Assembly: GCA_937928635.1 (NCBI GenBank) | Contig: CALFWM010000043.1 | Coordinates: 1-64,000 of the forward strand | DNA length: 64,000 nucleotides | Source of the DNA: an uncultured Sulfitobacter sp. | GTDB lineage: Bacteria > Pseudomonadota > Alphaproteobacteria > Rhodobacterales > Rhodobacteraceae | Direction: 5' to 3' | In this document: one piece after another, positions 1-8,826 of the stretch | Layout of the letters: each line of letters begins with the position of its first letter | Position numbering within the stretch: the stretch's first letter is position 1 | The notes under the pieces: generated by a model | Databases searched by the model: none | The model's input: only the letters and a program-made list of their open reading frames with translations | What the model was told of the DNA's origin: nothing | Translations under genes and position numbers: made by a program

Positions 1-100
1 TGCTCACAGTCCCTGCCCATTACAAACAACTAGAAATGGCCCGCGAAAGGCTTTCACGATGACATCTTGCGCCCTGCATTCTAAGGCCCATATTTAGGAT

Positions 101-784
101 ATGTTACGGTTCACCCCCATCATTCTTGGTATTCTTTACGCGCTTGCGATGTACCGTTTTTCAGTCTGGCGCACCTCGCGCCAACTTGATGCGCAATCCA
201 CGCCGCTGACTGATCCTGTTCTGCTTGATTTGACACGGCAAATGGCCAGCGCGCTGGACCTGCCCAAGATCAAAGTAAACGTCTATGAGGTTGAACCGAT
301 CAACGGTCTTGCCGCCCCAGACGGGCGCATCTTTATTACCCGTGGTTTCCTTGATCGCTACAAGCAAGGCATCGTTACAGCCGAAGAGCTTGCCAGTGTC
401 ATCGCCCATGAGCTCGGCCATGTCGCACTCGGCCATTCACGCCGCCGGATGATCGACTTTTCCGGCCAAAACGCGATGCGCACGGCGCTGGCCATGGTGC
501 TGGGCCGGTTCATTCCGTTCTTTGGCCCCTGGATTGCCAATATGTTAACCAGTCTGCTTGCCGCCCGGCTCAGCCGCGTGGATGAATATGAGGCTGATGC
601 CTATGCCGCCGCCCTGCTGACCAAAGCGGGCATCGGGATCGAGCCGCAGATTTCCCTGTTCGAAAAGCTGGAGGCCCTGACCCAATCCAACCATGGCACC
701 GCGCCCGCATGGCTAATGAGCCATCCCAAAACCGGTGATCGCATTGCCGCCTTGCGCCAGTTGCAGCTCAGGTGGGATGCGTAA
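101..784 (+). CDS. M48-family membrane-associated zinc metallopeptidase
   Basis: A 227-residue protein with a hydrophobic N-terminal segment (residues 4-20) and a zinc-binding HELGH motif at residues 103-107. A downstream DEYEAD block near residue 162 fits the third ligand of the M48 (HtpX/Ste24/Oma1-like) gluzincins. A second hydrophobic stretch lies at about 130-155. Family members cleave membrane or misfolded proteins; the substrate here is unknown. It is shorter than HtpX (about 290 residues). No strong ribosome binding site precedes the ATG (only TAGGAT, very close). The 3' end overlaps the convergent PIN gene by 17 bp. Bases 1-100 hold no recognisable gene. Confidence 0.85.
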   Translation: MLRFTPIILGILYALAMYRFSVWRTSRQLDAQSTPLTDPVLLDLTRQMASALDLPKIKVNVYEVEPINGLAAPDGRIFITRGFLDRYKQGIVTAEELASVIAHELGHVALGHSRRRMIDFSGQNAMRTALAMVLGRFIPFFGPWIANMLTSLLAARLSRVDEYEADAYAAALLTKAGIGIEPQISLFEKLEALTQSNHGTAPAWLMSHPKTGDRIAALRQLQLRWDA

Positions 785-1343
785 GGCGCGGCGACCCGGT
801 CAGCAGCTTCCCAAAACGCGGCAAACGCGCTTTTTTCATCAGGGCGCGCATTTCCCAGTCTTTGCCGGATAAATCGCAGGCAGTGTGCAAAATACGCCCG
901 GCCACCCGGCGCAATGCAATGTCGTGCTGCGGCCAAAGGCTGGCGAGATAGCTGTCAGGATCAACCCGGCTCATCCCTTCTTCGGCCAAGGTTCCACGCG
1001 GAAAATCCTTTGTATTCAGGGTCATGATCATGTCTGCACCGGCATCCACTGCAACGGCCAGCACGTGAACATCATCCTTGTCGGGCAACCATAATCGTTG
1101 CGCGACGCCGGGGGCCGCCGGGCGTTCGGCCCGTGGCCAGGCCGCGCCCAGCAGGGCAATTTCGCTGCGCGCCTGTGCCTCACCTGTAGGTCCCAGCTTA
1201 ATCGCGGCCCGCGCCCATTCTTCCAAAATACGCACCGACCAGATCGGTTCAAACAGACCTTCTGATGCCGCGCCCAGTACAACCTCGCGCATCACTGTTG
1301 GGTAAAGGACGCAGGTGTCGATCAGAATGCGTGGCACGCTCAC
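768..1343 (-). CDS. PIN-domain protein (putative ribonuclease)
   Basis: A 191-residue protein starting at GTG. It has the PIN-fold pattern: ILIDTCVLYP at the N-terminus, a central DKDDVHVLAVA block and TLNTKDFP, giving the acidic residues that bind metal in PIN nucleases. PIN proteins are often toxins, but no small antitoxin gene precedes it. It follows the rlmI-like gene with a GTGA overlap, so it is probably translationally coupled as the last gene of the glnE operon. Length exceeds typical VapC toxins (about 130-140), with an extra C-terminal tail. The RNA target cannot be told from sequence. Confidence 0.75.
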   Translation of the reverse strand: MSVPRILIDTCVLYPTVMREVVLGAASEGLFEPIWSVRILEEWARAAIKLGPTGEAQARSEIALLGAAWPRAERPAAPGVAQRLWLPDKDDVHVLAVAVDAGADMIMTLNTKDFPRGTLAEEGMSRVDPDSYLASLWPQHDIALRRVAGRILHTACDLSGKDWEMRALMKKARLPRFGKLLTGSPRLTHPT

Positions 1344-2566
1344 AGGCGGAAGAACAGCGATTTCAGATACCCGCTTTCGGCCAGTTGGGGCAGTTGCGGA
1401 TGGTCAGGCCCGGCAAAGCCCGTGTGCAGCAACATCGCGCGGTGCCCGGCGCGCCCGATCCCGCGCACAGAGGCGGTGCGAAACTGCGTCAAATCCGCCG
1501 CATGCGAACAGGAGCACAAGACCAGGATCCCGTTTTGCGCAACCAGCGGCGCGGCCAGACGCGCAATGCGCTCATAGGCCCGCAAGCCCGCCTCCAGTGC
1601 ATTGCGCGAAGGCGCAAAGGCAGGCGGGTCACAAATCACCACATCGTATTCAGCGCCTTCCGTGCGCAAGGCGGCCAAGGTGTCAAAGGCATCGCCCTGC
1701 CGCGTCGCGAACCGGTCTTGCAACCCTGAGGCTGCGGCACCGCCTTGCGCCAGTTCCAATGCCGGGGCAGACCCGTCAACGGCCAAAGCACTTTCAGCAC
1801 CCGCCGCCAATGCCGCCAGTGAAAACCCGCCCACATGGGCAAAAACATCCAATACCCGCGCACCGCGCGAGAGGTTCGCGGCAAAGGCATGGCTGGGGCG
1901 TTGATCGTAAAACAGCCCGGTTTTTTGGCCCCCGGTCAGATCCGCCATGTAGGTGGCACCGTTCATGGGCACCGGAATGGGCGCTTGCGGTGTCTTGCCT
2001 GCCAGAACCGCTGATACGTCATCCAGCCCTTCCAATGTGCGGGTCCGCCCGCCTGCGTTTTTCAACACATGCGTGACCCCGGTCACCGCGAGGAGAGCCG
2101 CGATCAGCGGCTCAAGGAGCGCCTCGGCCCAGGCCGCGTTGGGCTGCACCACGCAGGTGTCGCCAAAGCGGTCAATCACCACACCGGGCAAACCATCCGC
2201 CTCGGCATGCACAAGCCGGTAAAACGGCGCATCATAAAGCTGGCTGCGCAACGCCAATGCCCGTGCGAGATGACGCTCAAACCAAGCCTGATCAATGACG
2301 GCCTCGACATTCTGATCAATCATCCGCGCCGCGATCTTCGAGAGCGGGTTCACAGCCACAACACCCATCGTCTGGCGCGCGCTGTCCTCCAGCAGGGCAA
2401 GCGTGCCGGGGGCCAGTTTCTTGGTACGGCGGTCCAGCACCATTTCATTGGCATAGACCCACGGAAATCCGTGGCGCACGGCGCGCGCGTTGGCTTTGGG
2501 CAGCAGGCGAACAACGGGCATATCGCCGGTTGCGGTGTCATCGGTGGGGGTGTGGGCTGTATTCAT
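1340..2566 (-). CDS. Class I SAM-dependent rRNA (cytosine-C5) methyltransferase, RlmI-like
   Basis: A 408-residue protein. The N-terminal third (VRLLPKANARAVRHGFPWVY) is a PUA-type RNA-binding domain, followed by a Rossmann methyltransferase domain with VLDVFAHVGGFSLAALAAG (SAM motif I) and CDPPAFAPSR (motif IV). This architecture is that of RlmI/RlmL-type 23S rRNA m5C methyltransferases. The start at 2566 was chosen because AGAGGGGGCGGT lies directly upstream; the frame is open further to 2647. It sits third in an operon running glnE, a 90-residue protein, this gene, then the PIN gene. The exact modified base is inferred from family only. Confidence 0.85.
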   Translation of the reverse strand: MNTAHTPTDDTATGDMPVVRLLPKANARAVRHGFPWVYANEMVLDRRTKKLAPGTLALLEDSARQTMGVVAVNPLSKIAARMIDQNVEAVIDQAWFERHLARALALRSQLYDAPFYRLVHAEADGLPGVVIDRFGDTCVVQPNAAWAEALLEPLIAALLAVTGVTHVLKNAGGRTRTLEGLDDVSAVLAGKTPQAPIPVPMNGATYMADLTGGQKTGLFYDQRPSHAFAANLSRGARVLDVFAHVGGFSLAALAAGAESALAVDGSAPALELAQGGAAASGLQDRFATRQGDAFDTLAALRTEGAEYDVVICDPPAFAPSRNALEAGLRAYERIARLAAPLVAQNGILVLCSCSHAADLTQFRTASVRGIGRAGHRAMLLHTGFAGPDHPQLPQLAESGYLKSLFFRL

Positions 2567-2615
2567 ACCGCCCCCTCTAATCGCTTCGCGCGTCAAACAA
2601 AAGGTCTGCGATGGC

Positions 2616-2888
2616 TCAGTTGCGTGCCCTGCTACGCCAGCCGCCACGACGGCGCGGGGCGGCCATGCTGACCAATCCTTCGTTCAGCACGGCGGTCATG
2701 GGATGATCCGGGGCATCCGGGCCATAGTGCGCCAGCAAGGCGCGGATGGTTGTGCCGGTCTCCTGCTCCACCGGCAGGCTAAGCGCCCAATCCAGAAAAA
2801 TCGTACGACACTGCGATGTGTCGATCCCCTCAATCCGGTAGGATTCATAGATCAGCCCTTTGGGGTCGTTCGCATCGCCCTTTGTCAT
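2616..2888 (-). CDS. Conserved small protein of unknown function downstream of glnE
   Basis: A 90-residue soluble protein with no signal peptide or membrane segment and a basic C-terminal tail (RRRGGWRSRARN). It starts in an ATGA overlap with the glnE stop codon, so translational coupling is likely. I do not recognise a named domain. From memory similar small proteins follow glnE in other Rhodobacterales, but I could not check this. A role linked to nitrogen control is only suggested by position. Confidence 0.7.
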   Translation of the reverse strand: MTKGDANDPKGLIYESYRIEGIDTSQCRTIFLDWALSLPVEQETGTTIRALLAHYGPDAPDHPMTAVLNEGLVSMAAPRRRGGWRSRARN

Positions 2889-5680
2889 GTCATCCCCGCC
2901 TTTTTCAGTGCGCCGTCAATGATATCCCCAGCAGTCCCGTAAACCTGCGCCAGATGCGCTTCCAATTCCGGCAGGCTGGTGTGATCCAGCGACCTGCACA
3001 AAAACGCGGCCCCCGCCTCGCCCAGCCCCGTGCCGCTGAGTGGATTGGCCGACAGCAACCGCGTGGCGCATTGCAGCGCCCAGCAGGTGTTATAGCTTTG
3101 GGTAAGTGTGTCGGTCTGGTCTGCGTTGATCAACCCGGCCTGTTGCGCGGCCAGCAACCCGGTCGGAATATCGCGCGCCGCCTGTCCCATGATCAAGGCA
3201 CCGGTTTGCGCAAACAACTCGATGTCCTGCAACCGCCCGCGTCCGATCTTGGCATCCCAAATCCCCTCTGAGCCTTTGGCCGCTGCGATGCGCGCGCGCA
3301 TCTCGACCACGTCCGCCAGCACCTTGGTTGGGTCCGCGTGAGCGCCCGCCAGCACATCCCGGCGCAAGGTCTCAACATCAGCGATCAGGGCCTCCGGACC
3401 CGCAATCGCCATGGCGCGAGTCAGGGCCAGATGTTCCCACACCCAGGCCTCCTCGCGCTGATAGCTTTCAAAGCTGTTGATCGAGGTGGCAACCGGCCCC
3501 TGATTGCCCGAGGGACGCAGCCGCATGTCGATCTCGTACAATTTGCCCTGCGCCATTGGGGCTGTCATTGCGGTGATCATCGCTTGGGTCAGCCGCGCAT
3601 AATAAAGCCGCGTGGCAAGGGGACGTTTGCCAGCCGAGCTGTCCTGCCCGTCCGGGTCATAAATCACCAGCATGTCCAGATCAGAGGTGGCGGTCAGCCG
3701 CCCGGCACCCAGACTGCCCATGCCCAAAATCACCGCGCCGCGCCCCGGTGGCGGCCCGTGGCGGGTGACAAAATGATCAATCACCACCGGCCAAAGTGCA
3801 CCCAGTACCGCGCAGGCAAGGTCGGCATATTGTGCGCCAGCCGTCTGTACGTCGATCAGCCCGCGCAGCAGATGCACGCCAATGCGAAAGTGCCACTCCC
3901 GCGCCCAACGCCGCGTGCCATCCAGGCGCGCCTCATAATCCGCCTCATTCTCTAACGCCTCAACCAACATCTGCGTCAACGCCGCCTGCCCCGGCCAGTC
4001 CGAGAAAAAGTCACCGCCAATCACCGCATCAAACACCCCCGCATTGCGCGCCAAATGGTCGGCCAGCATGGGCGAGGTGGTCACGATATCAATCAGCAGG
4101 TCCGCCAGCTGCGGATTGGCCTTGAGCAGCGAAAACAACTGTACACCTGCAGGCAGCCCGGCCAGAAAGCCATCAAAGGACAGCAAGGCCTCCTCCGGTT
4201 TGGCAGAGGTTGCCAGACGCGCCAGGATTTCCGGTTTGAGTTCCTCAAAAATACCCGCGCCCCGTTCGGACCGCATGGCCGGGTAACTTAACCACCGCTC
4301 AGTCACGTCCGTGTCAAAACTATGGGTTTGGAGCACCTCAGCGGGCCTGCAGGAGGCCGCAAAAAACCCTTCGGTCAATTCATGCACCGCGCTTAGACGT
4401 TGGTGCAGATCACCCTTCAGCATCTTCGTGTCCATGTCCATCATACAGGCCAGACGGTCAAACCCGCTCTCGCGTTTGGGCAATGTATGGGTCTGGGCAT
4501 CGCGCACCATCTGCTGGCGGTGCTCAATCATCCGGTGCGCGCGGTAATTCTCTGTCAGCGTTGTGGCAGCCTCTGTCGGGATCCAATCCCTGGCCGCCAG
4601 CACCTCAAGCCCCGCGCAGGTCCCGCGCAGGCGCAGGTCCGCATCGCGCCCGCCGGCGATCAGCTGACGCGTCTGGGTGAAAAATTCGATCTCGCGAATA
4701 CCACCACGCCCCAGTTTCATGTTGTGGCCGGGCAGCGTGATGGGCCCGCCAAGGCCCTTGTGGGCGCGAATGGCCAACCGCATGTCATGCGCATCCTGAA
4801 TGGCGGCAAAGTCCAGATGTCGGCGCCACACAAAGGGGCGCAATGTCTCAAGAAACCGATCGCCAGCGGCAAAATCCCCGGCGCAGGGGCGCGCCTTGAT
4901 ATACGCGGCACGCTCCCAGGTGCGGCCCAAACTTTCGTAATAGGCCTCCGCCGCCGCCATGGCCATGCACACAGGCGTGACAGCGGGGTCCGGGCGCAGC
5001 CGCAGGTCGGTCCGAAAGACATAGCCATCACCCGTCAGGTCATTCAACAGCCCAATCATGCTGCGGGTGGCGCGCACAAAGGCGGTGCGGGCCTCGTGAA
5101 AATCGTCCCGCTCAAAACGGGTCTCGTCAAAGAGGCAAATGAGATCAATGTCTGAGGAATAGTTCAGCTCATCCGCGCCCATCTTGCCCATGGCCAGCAC
5201 CACCATGCCGCCCGCATCCTTCAGGTCATCGGGGCCCATGCCGGGCAATTTGCCGCGTTTGATCTGTGCCGCCAGCCCCGCGCGCAAGGCGGATTGACAG
5301 GCAGCATCGGCAAAATCCGTCAGAGCACGGGTGACCTGTTCCAGCGACCACGCCCCGCTCAGATCACCCAAGGCCGTCATCAGGGCAACGCGCCGCTTGC
5401 CTCTGCGCAGATCAGCCCCCAGCGTGTCACGGGTGTTTTGGGCGGCATCGGCAATCACATCGCGCACCGCCTGCTCTGGGTCTGCCACCGCGCTGCGCAG
5501 CCATGCGACCTCCTTTTGCAACAGCCCCAGCAGGTAGGGTGAGGTCGAGGCCGTGTTTTCGATCAGGCCGCGCAGCTCTGGTACAAAGTCGGCCACCAGA
5601 GCGGCGGCATCCTCTGCCCTTCCACTGTGATAGCGGCGCGGGGTTTGTTTCATCTGGCTGGCAAGCGATGCAGTTGTCAT
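2885..5680 (-). CDS. glnE: Bifunctional glutamine synthetase adenylyltransferase/deadenylase
   Basis: A 931-residue protein with two nucleotidyltransferase modules, each followed by an accessory helical domain. The N-terminal one (GKMGADELNYSSDIDLI) matches the deadenylylating half and the C-terminal one (GSLGAGRLTATSDLDMLVIY) the adenylylating half of GlnE. It covalently controls glutamine synthetase in response to PII. Length is normal for the family. The frame is open to 6001 but that would run through the divergent YbaK gene; I chose ATG 5680 (an internal ATG at 5653 is an alternative). Only 28 bp separate it from the divergent neighbour, so the promoters must overlap coding DNA. Confidence 0.95.
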   Translation of the reverse strand: MTTASLASQMKQTPRRYHSGRAEDAAALVADFVPELRGLIENTASTSPYLLGLLQKEVAWLRSAVADPEQAVRDVIADAAQNTRDTLGADLRRGKRRVALMTALGDLSGAWSLEQVTRALTDFADAACQSALRAGLAAQIKRGKLPGMGPDDLKDAGGMVVLAMGKMGADELNYSSDIDLICLFDETRFERDDFHEARTAFVRATRSMIGLLNDLTGDGYVFRTDLRLRPDPAVTPVCMAMAAAEAYYESLGRTWERAAYIKARPCAGDFAAGDRFLETLRPFVWRRHLDFAAIQDAHDMRLAIRAHKGLGGPITLPGHNMKLGRGGIREIEFFTQTRQLIAGGRDADLRLRGTCAGLEVLAARDWIPTEAATTLTENYRAHRMIEHRQQMVRDAQTHTLPKRESGFDRLACMMDMDTKMLKGDLHQRLSAVHELTEGFFAASCRPAEVLQTHSFDTDVTERWLSYPAMRSERGAGIFEELKPEILARLATSAKPEEALLSFDGFLAGLPAGVQLFSLLKANPQLADLLIDIVTTSPMLADHLARNAGVFDAVIGGDFFSDWPGQAALTQMLVEALENEADYEARLDGTRRWAREWHFRIGVHLLRGLIDVQTAGAQYADLACAVLGALWPVVIDHFVTRHGPPPGRGAVILGMGSLGAGRLTATSDLDMLVIYDPDGQDSSAGKRPLATRLYYARLTQAMITAMTAPMAQGKLYEIDMRLRPSGNQGPVATSINSFESYQREEAWVWEHLALTRAMAIAGPEALIADVETLRRDVLAGAHADPTKVLADVVEMRARIAAAKGSEGIWDAKIGRGRLQDIELFAQTGALIMGQAARDIPTGLLAAQQAGLINADQTDTLTQSYNTCWALQCATRLLSANPLSGTGLGEAGAAFLCRSLDHTSLPELEAHLAQVYGTAGDIIDGALKKAGMT

Positions 5681-5708
5681 GCCGCCAGCATTGGGGCACA
5701 AGTGCGCC

Positions 5709-6185
5709 ATGAGCAAGAGCCTGAAACGCGTGCGCGCCTGTTTGGAAAGCGCGGGGGAAACCCCGAACATTGTGGAAACCACTCTGGCGCGCACAGCGGC
5801 GGATGCGGCGGCGGCTATTGGGTGCGACATCGACCAGATTGCGAAATCAATCATTTTTGGCGGTGAAACCTCAGGCGATGCGCTGTTGTTTGTCACGGCG
5901 GGGGGCAACACGGTGGACGTGGCGCGCGCCGCTGTCCTTGCGGGCGAACCTTTGGGCAAGGCGGACGCGGCCCTGATCCGCGCGCAAACCGGCTTTGCCA
6001 TTGGCGGTGTGTCGCCGGTGGGTCACCTGACCCCGCCGCGCGCATGGTTTGACAAAAGATTGATGGATTTTGACTTGATTTGGGCCGCTGCGGGCACGCC
6101 CCATCATGTTTTTGGACTATCACCGGCGAAAATGCTGCAAATGTCCAATGCGCAACTTGCTGATTTTACAGCGATTTCCAAATAA
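5709..6185 (+). CDS. YbaK/ProX-type aminoacyl-tRNA deacylase
   Basis: A 158-residue protein with the YbaK fold: SIIFGGETSGDALLFVTAG, the AGEPLGKADA segment containing the conserved Lys, and IGGVSPVGH, the usual GG-x-x-P-x-G loop. These proteins hydrolyse mischarged Cys- or Ala-tRNA(Pro) in trans. Start ATG 5709 (MSKSLKRV) leaves a complete domain; a longer frame begins at 5679 but overlaps glnE. Substrate choice cannot be fixed from sequence. Confidence 0.88.
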   Translation: MSKSLKRVRACLESAGETPNIVETTLARTAADAAAAIGCDIDQIAKSIIFGGETSGDALLFVTAGGNTVDVARAAVLAGEPLGKADAALIRAQTGFAIGGVSPVGHLTPPRAWFDKRLMDFDLIWAAAGTPHHVFGLSPAKMLQMSNAQLADFTAISK

Positions 6186-6195
6186 ATGTAAAAAC

Positions 6196-6266
6196 CTTTC
6201 ACATTAACCCTTGCGGAAATCCTCCCAATCCCCATTTTGTTAGATGTGAAAGGCATTCACATTAAG
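6196..6266. promoter_or_regulatory. Palindromic operator ATGTGAA-N5-TTCACAT plus an extra half-site
   Basis: A perfect 7-bp inverted repeat with a 5-bp spacer lies at 6245-6263, about 60 bp upstream of the first DUF2852 gene. The sequence TTCACATTAA of its right arm is repeated exactly at 6199-6208, and CCTTTCACAT at 6196-6205 is the exact complement of 6245-6254. The pattern looks like a dimer site plus a distant half-site for a transcription factor. It resembles a CRP/FNR-type site but has one base too many in the spacer. The cognate regulator is unknown. Confidence 0.5.
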
Positions 6267-6326
6267 CGACGCCTTCACCGGACCGGGCCGCGGAACAGGC
6301 CTGACACAACGAAAGGCTTGAAACAC

Positions 6327-6767
6327 ATGAATACGATCACTTCCGAGCACAGCTATGCCCGCCAGCCCAACTGGTTTGTGCGCAGTGAGACCTGGCTTGA
6401 CGACAAGGGCAAAGGCGCATGGATTGCCGCGATGGTTCTTGGCTTTATCTTCTTCTGGCCTGTGGGCCTCGCCCTTTTGATGTACATGATCTGGAGCAAA
6501 CGCATGTTTTCTGGTAAATCCTGCGCCCGCCACAACGGTTCATTCTCTACCCGGTCCTTTGGGGCACATCGCACCACAGGCAACGCCGCGTTTGACGCCT
6601 ATAAGGCCGACACCTTGAGCCGCCTTGAAGAAGAACAAAACAATTTTGAGGCCTTTCTGGAACGTTTGCGCGAAGCCAAGGACAAGTCAGAATTTGATCA
6701 GTTCATGGAAGAACGCGCCAAGCGTACAGATGACGCAGCGGATGAACCTTCTGTCCGCCCCTCCTAA
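6327..6767 (+). CDS. DUF2852 membrane protein, first paralogue
   Basis: A 146-residue protein. Residues about 30-55 form one hydrophobic segment rich in aromatic residues (FIFFWPVGLALLMYMIW). The C-terminal half is charged and helical (LSRLEEEQNNFEAFLERLRE), followed by AKDKSEFDQFMEERAKR. This layout matches the DUF2852 family of alphaproteobacteria, which has no known function. The closest relative in the window is the next gene, with the same FW-P-G membrane motif and the same acidic/basic C-terminal helix. Expression is probably governed by the upstream palindrome. Confidence 0.8.
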   Translation: MNTITSEHSYARQPNWFVRSETWLDDKGKGAWIAAMVLGFIFFWPVGLALLMYMIWSKRMFSGKSCARHNGSFSTRSFGAHRTTGNAAFDAYKADTLSRLEEEQNNFEAFLERLREAKDKSEFDQFMEERAKRTDDAADEPSVRPS

Positions 6768-6775
6768 AGCTATGG

Positions 6776-6805
6776 CTCAGGCACCCCGGATGCGGGGTGC
6801 CTGAG
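6776..6805 (+). terminator. Hairpin between the two DUF2852 genes
   Basis: CTCAGGCACCCC (6776-6787) pairs perfectly with GGGGTGCCTGAG (6794-6805) around a 6-base loop. No T-run follows, only TGCCTTGACAAAAAA, so it may be a partial terminator or an RNA stabiliser rather than a full stop. Confidence 0.6.
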
Positions 6806-6841
6806 TGCCTTGACAAAAAACATTCAAACAGGGTGAAATTC

Positions 6842-7300
6842 ATGACCATGACCGCTGATCCCCAAGACATTTCAACGCGCACGGCGCGTGTAGAACAAAG
6901 TCAGATGCCTGTCCCGGTGCAAATCCTATCAGCCGTTTTATTTGCCGCCTTTGCAATTCCCGTCACCATTGTCGCGCTGAACGTCTTTTGGCCTGCGGGT
7001 GTGGCCATTGCCATCATCCTTGCCTGGCGCGGTGGTTTTGCGCCAACCGGTACACCCTCTGCCGCGCCGCAAAACGTTGAAGAGGCGGTGAACTCGCTCA
7101 TGCCCACCACGGCTCAAAAGACCAGCGGCAACGCGAGCTTTGATGCGTATCGCACTGATATGATTAAAAGACTTGAGGCAGAGCAGGTGAATTTTGAGAG
7201 TTTCCTGACCCGTCTGCGCGACGCAAAGGACAAATCAGAATTTGACGCCTTTATGGATGCCCGCGCAAAACGCAAAGACCGCGGGTCACAGGGTGCCTAA
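6842..7300 (+). CDS. DUF2852-like membrane protein, second paralogue
   Basis: A 152-residue protein with a hydrophobic stretch at about 25-60 (ending NVFWPAGVAIAIILAWR) and a charged C-terminal helix (DMIKRLEAEQVNFESFLTRL, then RDAKDKSEFDAFMDARAKRK) that closely mirrors the preceding gene. The pair looks like a tandem duplication in which the region between membrane and helix has diverged. ATG 6842 follows AGGGTGAAATTC; a second ATG six bases on is possible. Function unknown. Confidence 0.75.
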   Translation: MTMTADPQDISTRTARVEQSQMPVPVQILSAVLFAAFAIPVTIVALNVFWPAGVAIAIILAWRGGFAPTGTPSAAPQNVEEAVNSLMPTTAQKTSGNASFDAYRTDMIKRLEAEQVNFESFLTRLRDAKDKSEFDAFMDARAKRKDRGSQGA

Positions 7301-7345
7301 CCCGTTCCACCGACACGTCCCGCATGAGTGCTGCCCGTGAGAGAT

Positions 7346-7783
7346 ATGACAATGACCCGCCTGCCCGACCCTGTTGATCACCCCGAGATGTACGAAGGCG
7401 TGGCGCTGAAACGCCTGCTGGCCTGGATCATCGACACGGTGCTTGTTGTGATCCTTTGTATTGCGATTGTCCCGTTTACGGCTTTTATCGGACTGTTCTT
7501 TTTTCCGGTCTTGGTTTTCCTGGTGAGCTTTGGGTACCGCGTGATCACGCTGGCCAACAAATCAGCCACCTACGGGATGCGCATGATGGCGATTGAGTTT
7601 CGCGACAAGGATGACCAACCCTTTGATTTTACGTTGGCTTTGCTGCACACAGCAGGATTTAGCCTGTCGTTCAGCATCTTCCTGATACAGGTCGTTTCGA
7701 TGATCTTTATGGGCAGTTCACCGCGCGGTCAGGGGCTGACGGATATGGCGCTCAATACAACAGCGCTCAACAGAAGACGCTGA
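7346..7783 (+). CDS. RDD-family small membrane protein
   Basis: A 145-residue protein with three hydrophobic segments. The first contains the [15 protein letters not shown] signature (the Arg-Asp pair that names the RDD family), and [13 protein letters not shown] follows the second. Some RDD proteins transport ions or amines, but most are uncharacterised. It lies 45 bp after the second DUF2852 gene on the same strand and probably shares its transcript. GAGAG precedes ATG 7346; a second ATG lies at 7352. Confidence 0.85.
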   Translation: MTMTRLPDPVDHPEMYEGVALKRLLAWIIDTVLVVILCIAIVPFTAFIGLFFFPVLVFLVSFGYRVITLANKSATYGMRMMAIEFRDKDDQPFDFTLALLHTAGFSLSFSIFLIQVVSMIFMGSSPRGQGLTDMALNTTALNRRR

Positions 7784-7862
7784 CGCTCAGGAAATCCACA
7801 TTGGGCCCTTGGCTTTTGGGGGGGCGCATTGCTATCATTGCGCTGTTGAAAGCCGGATTCCC

Positions 7863-8684
7863 ATGCGCCACACGCTCCCTCTTACGCCGCAATTTTATGT
7901 GACGGCACCGCAGCCCTGCCCTTATCTTGAGGGCCGGATGGAAAGAAAGCTGTTTACCGCGCTGCAGGGTGAAAATGCCGCTGAGTTGAATGACAGCTTG
8001 TCAGGGCAAGGGTTCAGGCGCTCGCAAAATGTGCTCTACCGTCCGTCCTGTGCGGATTGCGCGGCCTGTTTGTCCGCCCGTATAGAGGTTGCATCTTTCG
8101 AACCCAGCCGCAGTCAAAAGCGCATTTTGAAACGTGCGGGCGGATTGCGCCGTCGGGCCACCTCGCCCTGGGCCACAGAAGATCAATACGCCCTCTTTCG
8201 CCGTTACCTCGACAGCCGCCATGCGGATGGCGGTATGGCGGACATGGATGTGTTTGAATTTGCGGCGATGATTGAGGAGACCCCCATCCGCAGCCGCGTG
8301 ATTGAATACACTGACCCCGAGAGCGACGATTTGATCGGCGTGTGCCTGACCGATGTGCTGGGCGATGGCCTGAGCATGGTCTATTCGTTTTACACGCCGG
8401 ATCGCCCGCGCGATGGGCTGGGGAACTACATTATTTTGGATCACATCGACATCGCCCGCGCGGCGGGCTTGCCCTATGTCTATCTTGGCTATTGGGTGCC
8501 AGGCAGTCAGAAAATGGGCTACAAGGCCAAGTTTTCCGGTCTGGAAGTCTATCTGGGCGGCAAGTGGCAAAAGCTGAAAGATCCGGATAGCTTTGAGCCG
8601 GATCAACACCCGCTCAGCACAGATCCCATTGCGGAACAGGTGGCGAATATCGCCTTGCCTGATATGGCCCGCAGCCGGCGCTGA
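7863..8684 (+). CDS. bpt: Aspartate/glutamate leucyltransferase (arginyl-tRNA-protein transferase family)
   Basis: A 273-residue cytosolic enzyme that moves an amino acid from tRNA to N-terminal Asp or Glu, marking proteins for ClpAP under the N-degron pathway. Family marks are [13 protein letters not shown] near the N-terminus, the cysteine cluster [11 protein letters not shown], the GNAT-like block [10 protein letters not shown] and [18 protein letters not shown] near the C-terminus. Length is normal. ATG 7863 was chosen because the conserved N-terminus begins there. Its 3' end is followed by several hairpins and converges on the TRAP permease gene. Confidence 0.92.
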   Translation: MRHTLPLTPQFYVTAPQPCPYLEGRMERKLFTALQGENAAELNDSLSGQGFRRSQNVLYRPSCADCAACLSARIEVASFEPSRSQKRILKRAGGLRRRATSPWATEDQYALFRRYLDSRHADGGMADMDVFEFAAMIEETPIRSRVIEYTDPESDDLIGVCLTDVLGDGLSMVYSFYTPDRPRDGLGNYIILDHIDIARAAGLPYVYLGYWVPGSQKMGYKAKFSGLEVYLGGKWQKLKDPDSFEPDQHPLSTDPIAEQVANIALPDMARSRR

Positions 8685-8692
8685 GCGGCCCA

Positions 8693-8735
8693 CGATCTTT
8701 TTGAAAAGATCGGCGTGAATTCTGCGCAAGAATTC
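8693..8735. repeat. Paired mini-hairpins after bpt
   Basis: CGATCTTTT (8693-8701) pairs with AAAAGATCG (8704-8712), and GAATTCT (8717-8723) pairs with AGAATTC (8729-8735) around GCGCA. The two-hairpin layout is mirrored between the acetolactate synthase genes at 16579-16621, with different bases in the stems. Confidence 0.6.
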
Positions 8736-8768
8736 GAGACCAAGACCGCTGCCTTGAATACCAATGCA

Positions 8769-8817
8769 TCGTTTCTTTCAAAGGAAACGACCCAGACTTT
8801 TCAAAAAGTCTGGGTCG
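8769..8817. terminator. Bidirectional terminator between bpt and the TRAP permease
   Basis: The strong stem is CGACCCAGACTTTT (8788-8801) with its exact complement at 8804-8817, a 14-bp arm. It is preceded by a weaker hairpin TCGTTTC/GAAACGA (8769-8790) that shares bases with it. It separates two convergent genes and gives T-rich RNA on the minus strand. Confidence 0.75.
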
Positions 8818-8826
8818 TGCGACCGA

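Noticed and set aside
768..1343. Toxin-antitoxin system at the PIN gene
   Set aside because: No small antitoxin gene is adjacent; the upstream gene is an rRNA methyltransferase.
5681..6001. Longer glnE reading frame extending to 6001
   Set aside because: It would run antisense through the N-terminal half of the YbaK-type gene. The GlnE family length is met from 5680.
6245..6263. CRP/FNR site upstream of the DUF2852 gene
   Set aside because: The half-sites TGTGA and TCACA are separated by seven bases instead of six.
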